From: Trujillonella endophytica
GTDB taxonomy: Bacteria; Actinomycetota; Actinomycetes; Mycobacteriales; Geodermatophilaceae
Assembly: GCF_019799905.1 (NCBI RefSeq)
Contig: NZ_JABGCI010000001.1
Span: 1,054,001-1,118,000, forward strand
Length of the DNA: 64,000 bases
Reading direction: 5' to 3'
Shown here one piece after another: positions 35,386 through 42,424 of the stretch. Position numbers and translations under genes: made by a program. Each line of letters opens with the position of its first letter. The stretch's first letter is position 1. Below the pieces are notes generated by a model. That model worked only from the letters and a program-made list of their open reading frames with translations, was not told the origin of the DNA and made no database searches.

Positions 35386-36276
35386 GTGACCGGACCTGGC
35401 GAGCCCGCTGTGCCCGCGGGCTGGTACCCCGACCCCGACGGCGCGCCCGCCATGGTGCGCTGGTGGAACGGCCTGAGCTGGTCCGACGTCACCACGCCGG
35501 CCGGCCCGGGGATCGCGGTGCAGTCCGCCCCGGGCGCCGGTCCGGTGCTCGCGCCGGCCCGGCCGGTCACCTACGAGCCGGTGGGCGCCCCGTCGCGGCC
35601 ACCGAACGGACGGCTGGCCTGGGGGATCGGGCTGGGCGTGCTCGGTCTGGTGCTCGTCGTCGTCCTCGCGCTGCTCGTCGGCAAGGGCGGCGGGGGCGAC
35701 CCGGGGGAGGCCTCGCGCACCGACGACCCCCCGATCGCCTCCGGCCAGACGTTCCCGCCGGGCACGGTGCGGATCCTCGACGATGCCGCGGGCATCGCCT
35801 ACCCGTTCCTCGGCGACGGCTGGTTCGAGTACGACCTCTTCCCGATGTCGGAGACCTCGGAGACGGCCGGGCAGTACTTCGTCACCCAGGAGCAGGTGCC
35901 CTCGGGCGGCAACTTCATCGCCCAGTGCACCTCCGGCCCGCTCGCGCCGGAGTTCGGCTACGCCGGACCCAGCAGCCTCGCGGCCACCCTCGAGCAGGTG
36001 GTCGACAGCGCGCGGATCAGCTACTACCCGGCGCCCAACGAGCAGGAGATCCGCCGGAACGAGGCGCTGACCGTCGACGGCGCCCCCGCGCACCTGATCG
36101 AGTTCCAGCTCAGCTGGGACGTCGAGGGGTACGAGGCCTCGGGCGAACGGGCGGCCCTGCTGCTGATCGACGTCGGCCGCGAGCAGCCGGCCCTGCTCTA
36201 CCTGTCGATCCCCAACACCCACGCCGAGCTGTACGGCGTCATCGACCGGGTCATCAGCTCCGTCGACGTGCTCTGA
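35386..36276 (+). CDS. DUF2510-domain membrane protein
   Basis: A 296-residue protein. The DUF2510 motif (PAGWYPDPDGAPAMVRWWNG) is at residues 10-29. One TM helix follows (about 77-99, rich in Gly/Leu/Val), then an extracytoplasmic domain with a conserved FDYPFLGDGWFEYDLF-like region and QCTSGPLAPE. No catalytic residues are evident. It is leaderless and lies just after the kinase, so it is plausibly a client or partner of that sensor (inference). Confidence 0.78.
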   Translation: MTGPGEPAVPAGWYPDPDGAPAMVRWWNGLSWSDVTTPAGPGIAVQSAPGAGPVLAPARPVTYEPVGAPSRPPNGRLAWGIGLGVLGLVLVVVLALLVGKGGGGDPGEASRTDDPPIASGQTFPPGTVRILDDAAGIAYPFLGDGWFEYDLFPMSETSETAGQYFVTQEQVPSGGNFIAQCTSGPLAPEFGYAGPSSLAATLEQVVDSARISYYPAPNEQEIRRNEALTVDGAPAHLIEFQLSWDVEGYEASGERAALLLIDVGREQPALLYLSIPNTHAELYGVIDRVISSVDVL

Positions 36277-36326
36277 CACCCGTGCCCTGACACTGCATTC
36301 CCCTCAGATCTCCTCCCTCACCGCCG

Positions 36327-36364
36327 CGTGTCCTCCCTCACCGCGGGCCGTGAGGGTGGACACG
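36327..36364 (+). terminator. long hairpin after DUF2510 gene
   Basis: Fifteen-base arms (36327-36341 and 36350-36364) pair with a single mismatch around an 8-nt loop. The left arm contains TCCTCCCTCACCG, which also occurs once just upstream at 36311. Confidence 0.6.
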
Positions 36365-36426
36365 CCACGATCAGGTGACCTGATCCCAGCCGGTCCTCCG
36401 CGCGGCAGGGGGTCGGCCTGCGCGGC

Positions 36427-36432
36427 TAGGGT
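36427..36432 (+). promoter_or_regulatory. leaderless promoter -10 for M16 operon
   Basis: TAGGGT exactly 6 nt before GTG 36439. Confidence 0.6.
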
Positions 36433-36438
36433 CGTGAC

Positions 36439-37749
36439 GTGACAGCAGCTGGGGCCGACCTGACCATCCGGCACCCGGTGGAGCGCTTCCGCCTCGACAA
36501 CGGCCTGCGGGTCGTCGTGGCGCCCGACCGCAGCGTGCCGGTCGTGGCCGTGACCGTCTTCTACGACGTCGGGATGCGCAACGAGCCCGAGGGCCGCACC
36601 GGATTCGCCCACCTCTTCGAGCACCTGATGTTCCAGGGCTCGGCGCACGTCCCGAAGATGGAGCACGCCCGGCTGGTCCAGGCCGCCGGCGGCACCTTCA
36701 ACGGGTCGACGCACCAGGACTACACGAACTACTACGAGGCGCTGCCCTCCGAGGCGCTGGAGCGCGCGCTGTTCCTCGAGGCCGACCGCATGGCCGCGCC
36801 GGCGATCACCGCCGAGAACCTCCGCAACCAGATCGACGTGGTCAAGGAGGAGATCCGGGTCAACGTGCTCAACCGGCCCTACGGCGCCTTCCCCTGGCTG
36901 CAGCTGCCCACGGTCGCGTTCGAGAGCTTCGCCAACACCCACGACGGCTACGGCTCCTTCGTCGACCTGGAGTCCTCCACCGTCGACGACGCCGCCGACT
37001 TCTTCCACAAGTACTACGCGCCCGGCAACGCGGTGCTGTGCATCGGTGGTGACCTCGACGTCGCCGAGACCGAGCGGCTGGTCCAGCGCTGGTTCGGCGC
37101 CGTCGAGGCCCGCGACGTCCCGCCGACCGTGCCCACCGGCGAGGCCTCGCCGACCACGGTGCGCTCCGCCGTCGTCGAGGACCGGCTGGCCCCCGCGCCC
37201 GCGGTCGCCCTCGGCTGGCGGGTGCCCGACCCGGTCGGCGACCTCGACACCTACCTGGGCACGGTGCTGCTCGCCGAGCTGCTGAGCGAGGGCGACGCCT
37301 CCCGCCTCGAGCGCCGGCTGGTGCACGACGACCAGCTGGCCGTCGCCCAGAGCAGCTACGTGGGGCTGTTCGGCGACCCGTTCGACGTCCGCGACGCCAC
37401 GCTGCTGACCGCCCAGGTGCACCACCCCGCCGCCGTCCCGGTCGAGGCGGTCGTCGGCGCGGTGCACGAGGAGATCGCGAAGGTCGCCGAGCAGGGCGTC
37501 GAGCCCGAGGAGCTGACCCGGGTGCAGGCCCGCGCCGAGGCGCAGCTGCTGCAGCAGGCCGACAGCGTCCTCGGCCGCACGCTCGGCTTCGCCGCCGCCG
37601 AGCTGGTGCACGGTCGCGCCGAGCTGGCCGGTGAGCTCGCCGCCCGCCTGGCCACCGTGACGCCGGAACAGGTGCAGGCCGCCGCCCGGGGCCTCGATCC
37701 CGGCACGGTCGCGGTCCTCGAGCTCAAGGCCACGGGAGGACGTCGATGA
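36439..37749 (+). CDS. M16 family metallopeptidase, catalytic subunit
   Basis: A 436-residue M16 peptidase (pitrilysin family). The inverted zinc motif H58-L-F-E61-H62 (FAHLFEHLMF) is intact, with the distal Glu in SEALERALFLEADRM. The second half is the inactive M16 repeat. It works with the following gene as a heterodimer, as in mitochondrial processing peptidase-like pairs. Leaderless. The stop overlaps the next ATG by 4 bases. Confidence 0.9.
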   Translation: MTAAGADLTIRHPVERFRLDNGLRVVVAPDRSVPVVAVTVFYDVGMRNEPEGRTGFAHLFEHLMFQGSAHVPKMEHARLVQAAGGTFNGSTHQDYTNYYEALPSEALERALFLEADRMAAPAITAENLRNQIDVVKEEIRVNVLNRPYGAFPWLQLPTVAFESFANTHDGYGSFVDLESSTVDDAADFFHKYYAPGNAVLCIGGDLDVAETERLVQRWFGAVEARDVPPTVPTGEASPTTVRSAVVEDRLAPAPAVALGWRVPDPVGDLDTYLGTVLLAELLSEGDASRLERRLVHDDQLAVAQSSYVGLFGDPFDVRDATLLTAQVHHPAAVPVEAVVGAVHEEIAKVAEQGVEPEELTRVQARAEAQLLQQADSVLGRTLGFAAAELVHGRAELAGELAARLATVTPEQVQAAARGLDPGTVAVLELKATGGRR

Positions 37750-39125
37750 GCGCGCCGGTGCTGGACCTCGACCTCGTCCCGCCGCTGGGTGAGCCCCGCC
37801 CGCAGCCCGAGCTCGCGGTCACCGAGCAGACCCTCCCGAACGGGCTGCGCGTCGTCGTCGTCCCGCGCCCCGGCGTGCCGCTGGTCGAGCTGCGCCTGCG
37901 GGTCCCCTTCGCCGCCGGGACGGCGCGCGCCGCGGCCCAGCACGCCGCCCGCGCCTCGGTGCTGGCCGGCGCGGTCCTGCTGGGCACCGAGCAGCACGAC
38001 CAGACGCAGATCGCCCAGCTGGTGCAGGCCCACGGCGGCGAGCTCGCGGTGTCCACCGACCCCGACCGGGTGCTGTTCTCCACGACGCTGCTGACCGAGG
38101 GGCTGGCGCCGGTCCTCGGCGTCCTCGCCGAGGTGCTCACCTCGGCCACCTATCCGAACGCACAGGTCGTGGCCGAGGGCGCGCGCGTCGCCGAGCGGAT
38201 CGGGATCGCCCGCTCCCAGCCCGGCGTCATCGCCCGAACCGCGCTGGCCGAGCGTCGCTACGGCGCCCACCCCTACGCGCTCCAGCTCCCCGCGGCGGAG
38301 CAGGTGGCGCTGGTCCGGGCCGCCGCGCTGCGCAAGCTGCACCGCGACCGGGTCGTCCCGGCCGGCAGCACGCTGGTGCTCGTCGGTGACCTCGACCCCG
38401 CCGCGGCCGTCGACGCCGCCGCCACCGCCCTGGCCGGGTGGACCGGCGAGGGCAGCGCGGTCGTCGCCCCGCCGGTCACCGAGCAGCAACCCGGCGCCCT
38501 CCAGGTCGTCGACCGGCCGGGCGCCGTCCAGTCGAACGTGCGCCTGGGCGGGCCGGCCCCGCGCCGCACCGACGGCGACCTGGCCGCCGTCCGGCTGGCC
38601 AACATGGTCTTCGGCGGCTACTTCTCCTCACGGCTGGTGGAGAACATCCGCGAGCGCCGCGGCTACACCTACAGCCCGCGGAGCTCGGTGGACCACCTGG
38701 CGGCGGCGTCGTCGTTCCTCGTCGAGGCCGACGTCGCCACCGAGGTGACCGGCCCGGCGTTGCTGGAGACGCTCTACGAGCTGGGCCGGATGGCGCTGCT
38801 TCCGGTGACCGAGGCCGAGCTCGACGGGGCGCGCCGGTACGTGCTGGGCAGCATGGCGCTGTCCACGGCCACGCACGCCGGCCTCGCCAGCACCGTCTCG
38901 GCCCTGCTGGGCGCGGGGCTGGCGCCGGAGTGGCTGGGCGAGCACCAGCGCGCCCTGGCCGCGGTCACCGTGGACGAGGTGCAGGAGGCCGCCCGCCGGT
39001 ACCTGGCGCCCGACGCGCTCACCGCGGTGGTCGTGGGCGACGCCTCGGTCGTCGCCGAGCCGCTGCGGACGCTCGGCCCGGTGGAGGTCACCGCCACGGA
39101 CGAACCGGCGGCGGACGGCGAGTGA
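37746..39125 (+). CDS. M16 family protein, non-catalytic subunit
   Basis: A 459-residue M16 paralogue that lacks HxxEH: the corresponding region reads AAQHAARASVLAGAV. It keeps the conserved C-terminal Arg/Tyr substrate-binding pair in ENIRERRGYTYSPRSSV. It probably forms the substrate-binding subunit of a heterodimer with the upstream catalytic M16. Coupled by ATGA to it and by GTGA to nudC downstream, so all three are one operon. Confidence 0.88.
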   Translation: MSAPVLDLDLVPPLGEPRPQPELAVTEQTLPNGLRVVVVPRPGVPLVELRLRVPFAAGTARAAAQHAARASVLAGAVLLGTEQHDQTQIAQLVQAHGGELAVSTDPDRVLFSTTLLTEGLAPVLGVLAEVLTSATYPNAQVVAEGARVAERIGIARSQPGVIARTALAERRYGAHPYALQLPAAEQVALVRAAALRKLHRDRVVPAGSTLVLVGDLDPAAAVDAAATALAGWTGEGSAVVAPPVTEQQPGALQVVDRPGAVQSNVRLGGPAPRRTDGDLAAVRLANMVFGGYFSSRLVENIRERRGYTYSPRSSVDHLAAASSFLVEADVATEVTGPALLETLYELGRMALLPVTEAELDGARRYVLGSMALSTATHAGLASTVSALLGAGLAPEWLGEHQRALAAVTVDEVQEAARRYLAPDALTAVVVGDASVVAEPLRTLGPVEVTATDEPAADGE

Positions 39126-40090
39126 GCGTCCCCGAGGGCGGGAGCACCCCGGCGGACAACCCCACGCCCGACGCCGCGCCGCCGGATGCATGGGGCGACG
39201 ACAGCCGGTCCACCACCGGCCTCGTGCCGGTGCTCTCCCGCTCCGCCCACGACCGCGCGCACCTGTCCCGGTCGCTGCCCGACCCCGCGGGCGGGCGTCC
39301 GGTCCGGGTGCTCACGGTCGACCCGCGCGGCGCCGTCCCGGTGCGCCGGACGCCGTCGGGCCCGCAGCTGGTGTGGGACGAGCAGCCGACCCTGCCGGCG
39401 GGCTCGATCTACCTGGGCGAGGCCGACGGGGTCCCCTTCGCCGCGCTGCGCGGTGAGCGCGCGCTGACCGTGAACGGCCGGGACGTCGACGGCTGGCACG
39501 ACCTGCGCGAGCTCGGCGCCGACCTCGACGACCTCGACGCCGGGCTGCTCGCGCAGGCGATCGGGATCCTCGAGTGGCACGCCCGGGCGCGGTTCAGCCC
39601 GCTCTCCGGCGCACCGACCACCATCGAGAGGGCCGGCTGGGTGCAGCGCGACCCGGTCACCGGCGCCGAGCTGTTCCCGCGCACCGACCCCGCCGTGATC
39701 ATGCTCGTCCACGACGGCGGGGACCGCTGCGTGCTCGGCCGCCAGGCGGTCTGGCCGCCCGGCCGCTTCTCCGTCCTCGCCGGGTTCGTCGAGCCCGGGG
39801 AGTCGGCCGAGGCCGCAGTGGTGCGGGAGGTGTTCGAGGAGGTCGGCGTCCACGTGACCGACGTCCGCTACGTCGCCAGCCAGCCCTGGCCGTTCCCGCA
39901 GTCGCTGATGCTGGGCTTCACCGCCCGGCTCGACGGCGATCCCACGCTGCGGCTGGACCCGACGGAGATCGAGGAGGCCCGCTGGTTCACCCGCGACGAG
40001 CTCCGCTCCGGGGACGGCCCCCGGGCGCTGCCGCCGCCGGTGTCCATCGCGCGGAACATCATCGACCGCTGGGTGGCCGGCGACATCTAG
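39122..40090 (+). CDS. nudC: NAD(H) pyrophosphatase NudC
   Basis: A 322-residue NudC. The Nudix box GFVEPGESAEAAVVREVFEE is intact and followed 20 residues later by SQPWPFPQS, the NADH-specific motif. It cleaves NAD(H) to NMN(H) and AMP and, in other bacteria, removes NAD caps from RNA. The zinc ribbon is lost: the expected first Cys pair is now SPLSG and the second pair is absent. Coupled to the M16 pair by GTGA. Position matches Rv3199c. Confidence 0.92.
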   Translation: MSVPEGGSTPADNPTPDAAPPDAWGDDSRSTTGLVPVLSRSAHDRAHLSRSLPDPAGGRPVRVLTVDPRGAVPVRRTPSGPQLVWDEQPTLPAGSIYLGEADGVPFAALRGERALTVNGRDVDGWHDLRELGADLDDLDAGLLAQAIGILEWHARARFSPLSGAPTTIERAGWVQRDPVTGAELFPRTDPAVIMLVHDGGDRCVLGRQAVWPPGRFSVLAGFVEPGESAEAAVVREVFEEVGVHVTDVRYVASQPWPFPQSLMLGFTARLDGDPTLRLDPTEIEEARWFTRDELRSGDGPRALPPPVSIARNIIDRWVAGDI

Positions 40091-40118
40091 GCCGGTGACG
40101 TCCGGGCCGGCGACGGCG

Positions 40119-40489
40119 TCAGGCCACGGCGGTCCCCTCGAGCTCGACCAGCTGGCCCGGGATCGCCAGCCGGGTCACCCCCAGCACGGTGGTGGCCGGG
40201 GCCACCCCGGCGGCCCCCAGCCGCGACGCCAGCACGCCGTGGTGCTGGACGAGCAGGTCCACGTCGGTCGTGTAGACGGTGAGCCGGACGAGGTCCGCGA
40301 GAGACATGCCGGCCTCGCCGAGCACGGCCTCCAGGTTGTCGAGGCTCAGGGCCACCTGTGCCGCCATGTCCCCGTCGTGCCGGGTCTGCCGTCGGCGCTC
40401 ATCGCGGTCTGCCCGGAGCAGTACAGCGTGCGCGTGTGCCCGGAGACGACCTCCCCCTGGTTGAACCCCATCGCCACCGACCACGTCAC
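40119..40489 (-). pseudogene. RidA family protein, frameshifted
   Basis: Minus-strand reading shows the RidA N-terminal half (GFNQGEVVSGHTRTLYCSG, then TAMSADGRP) in one frame and its C-terminal half (HDGDMAAQVALSLDNLEAV, then the RLTVYTTDVDLL segment) in another. The switch is at 40380-40381, where 2 bases stand for one missing codon, implying a 1-base deletion. No ATG precedes the N-terminal half; the nearest start is GTG 40489. RidA proteins deaminate reactive enamines. Either a pseudogene or a sequencing error. Confidence 0.75.
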
Positions 40490-40621
40490 CGGGTTGACCG
40501 CCGTTCGTTCCGGCGCTGGCCCCGCAGTGGCTGCGCTCCGCCCTGCGCGACCGCGCCGCCGCGATCGTCGGCTGCCACGGCGAGCCGTCCTGAGCGGTCC
40601 CCGCCGGCTCCTCGCGACGGA

Positions 40622-41272
40622 TCAGGCGAAGCGGCCCTGCAGCACGAGCGCCGGGTGGTCGGCGGAGTCGGCGAGCACCACGGCGTCGGCCAGCGACACC
40701 GGGTCGACCTCGTCGTCGTACCGGTCGAACGCCGGCAGCTGCCAGGCGTCCCCGGCCGGCGTCCGGCGGTTCCGGGCCGCGGGGGCCACCCGCAGGTGGA
40801 CGACGACGTCGAACGCCAGGCCCACCCCCTGCAGCAGCGCCCCGGCCACGAGGACGACGCCGCCCGGCGGCATCGGCCGGCGCGGCACCCGGGCCGCCCG
40901 GTCGCGCTCGAGGTCCCACAGCACCGGGAGGTACTCGCCGCTGCCGCCCGGCCCGAGCGGGTCGAGCACCTCGCGGGCCAGCGCGCCGGTGTCCAGCCAG
41001 TCGGTGTAGCGGGCGTCGGGGTCGGTGCGGCCGTGCTCCAGCCGCAGGGACGCCGGCCGGAAGAACCCGGACGCGGGGACGACGGTGGCGGGGTGGCCGA
41101 GGACGGGCAGCAGGTCGGCGACCGCGGTGGCCAGCGCGACCGGGTCGGCGACGTCCGGGCCGTCCACGGCGACGCGCAGTGCGGTGGCACCCGGCTCCGC
41201 GGGGAGCGCGGCGAGGAGCCCGGCCAGTCGCTCGGCGAGCCCCTCGGGGGTGAGCGGCTCCGGCCGGGTCAG
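40622..41272 (-). CDS. uridine kinase-like protein lacking a P-loop
   Basis: About 216 residues resembling uridine kinase-type proteins: a P-loop position reading VAVDGPDVADPVAL, then SGFFRPASLRLEHGR, GPGGSGEYLPVLWDLERDR, and PPGGVVLVAGALLQG. The GxxGxGK(S/T) Walker A is missing, so ATP hydrolysis is doubtful. There is no ATG or GTG near the expected start; a CTG at 41272 overlaps the ANTAR stop as CTGA, mirroring the NTGA couplings elsewhere. The function is uncertain. Confidence 0.6.
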   Translation of the reverse strand: MTRPEPLTPEGLAERLAGLLAALPAEPGATALRVAVDGPDVADPVALATAVADLLPVLGHPATVVPASGFFRPASLRLEHGRTDPDARYTDWLDTGALAREVLDPLGPGGSGEYLPVLWDLERDRAARVPRRPMPPGGVVLVAGALLQGVGLAFDVVVHLRVAPAARNRRTPAGDAWQLPAFDRYDDEVDPVSLADAVVLADSADHPALVLQGRFA

Positions 41273-41910
41273 GACCGGCGGCCGTCCGCCGCGACGACGG
41301 CGCCCGAGCGGGTACGGGCCCGACGTCCGCCGCGCGGCGCCGGAGGCAGCGGGACGTCGACGGGCGGGTGGGCCCCGGCGGCCGGCGGGGCGGCGCGCGG
41401 AGTCGTCAGCGGCACCTCGGGGCACTCCTCGAGCGGGGCCAGCACGGCGCGGGCGAGCTCGTGCACCGGCCGCCCGGTGCGGCGTGCCTCCCCGCGGAGC
41501 AGCTCGAACGCCGACCGCGGCGTGGTGCGGTTCCGCTCGGCGAGCACCCCGATGGCCCGCTCGGTGGAGACGCGGGCGGCGAGCGCGTGCTCGAGCTGGG
41601 CGACGGTGCGCTCCAGGGAGGCCAGCCGGACGTCGCGCGGGTCGACGTCCGGGGCGCCCTCGGCCGGCGCGGGCCCCCGGGCGGCGCGACGGGCGAGCCG
41701 GTCGGGCTCGGGCGCCGACCCGGCGGCCTCGGCGAGCAGGTCGGCGAGGGAGAGCCCCTCGAGGAGGTCGTCCACGTCCGCCGTCGTCCCGGGGGCGACG
41801 ACCGACCACCCGCGGGCGGTGCGCACCACCATCACCGGCGGCACGTCCCCGCCCAGCGCGTCCTCCGGGCAGCCGGGGGCACGACCCGCGTGCTCGAGGC
41901 AGTTGCTCAC
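41269..41910 (-). CDS. ANTAR-domain RNA-binding regulator
   Basis: A 213-residue protein. The ANTAR core is at about residues 105-165: ASLERTVAQLEHALAARVS, then TERAIGVLAERN and PRSAFELLRGEARR. ANTAR proteins bind tandem hairpins in nascent RNA to prevent termination. The N-terminal half is acidic with no recognised sensor. GTG 41910 follows GGAGGTC. It overlaps the uridine-kinase-like gene by a 4-base CTGA. Confidence 0.8.
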   Translation of the reverse strand: MSNCLEHAGRAPGCPEDALGGDVPPVMVVRTARGWSVVAPGTTADVDDLLEGLSLADLLAEAAGSAPEPDRLARRAARGPAPAEGAPDVDPRDVRLASLERTVAQLEHALAARVSTERAIGVLAERNRTTPRSAFELLRGEARRTGRPVHELARAVLAPLEECPEVPLTTPRAAPPAAGAHPPVDVPLPPAPRGGRRARTRSGAVVAADGRRS

Positions 41911-42035
41911 GTGACGACCTCCGACGCAGGACCCCGGACACGGTCCGGGTACGGGCCGCCCCGTGCGGTCCGTTCGCAGGGATCATGCACTGTCGCGGGC
42001 TCTCGCCACACCATCGTCCCGGGTACGTGTCCCGC

Positions 42036-42299
42036 TCAGGCTCCGGACAGCTGCGCGAGCTGGGCCTTCACCTGGTCGAGGCTGGGGTTGGTGAGTGCGA
42101 CGCCGTCGGCGAAGACCAGCGTGGGGACGGTCCGGTTGCCCCCGTTGGCGGCCATGACGACGTCCGCGGCGCCCTCGGTCAGCTCGATGTCGACCTCGGC
42201 GAACTCGATGCCCTCGCGCTGCATCAGCTTCTTGAGCCGGTTGCAGTAGCCGCACCAGGTGGTGGTGTACATGGTCACGGCAGCGGTGGCGGCGCTCAT
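42036..42299 (-). CDS. mrx1: mycoredoxin (glutaredoxin-like)
   Basis: An 87-residue glutaredoxin fold protein with the WCGYC redox motif at residues 15-19 and the cis-Pro loop RTVPTLVF. In mycobacteria this protein (Rv3198A position) reduces mycothiol mixed disulfides. GGGAGGACC lies just before ATG 42299. It is divergent from uvrD2, as expected for the conserved block. The cysteine in position 1 of CGYC is the resolving nucleophile by analogy. Confidence 0.9.
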   Translation of the reverse strand: MSAATAAVTMYTTTWCGYCNRLKKLMQREGIEFAEVDIELTEGAADVVMAANGGNRTVPTLVFADGVALTNPSLDQVKAQLAQLSGA

Positions 42300-42424
42300 C
42301 GAGGGGTCCTCCCAGGTACTGACGACGTTCGGGTCCGGGACGGTTCCGCTGTCCCGGACCCGGCAACGCCACCGGGCCGGGGATGCTTCCCGGGTCTGTC
42401 GTCGGCGGCTGGGAGGATCGAGGG

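Noticed and set aside
40504..40593. Short plus-strand tail ending HGEPS as a gene remnant
   Set aside because: An upstream in-frame stop leaves about 30 codons with no recognisable family; support is too weak to call.
42383..42424. N-terminal extension of UvrD2 from ATG 42383
   Set aside because: It overlaps the promoter region, has no ribosome site, and the helicase fold starts after GTG 42425.
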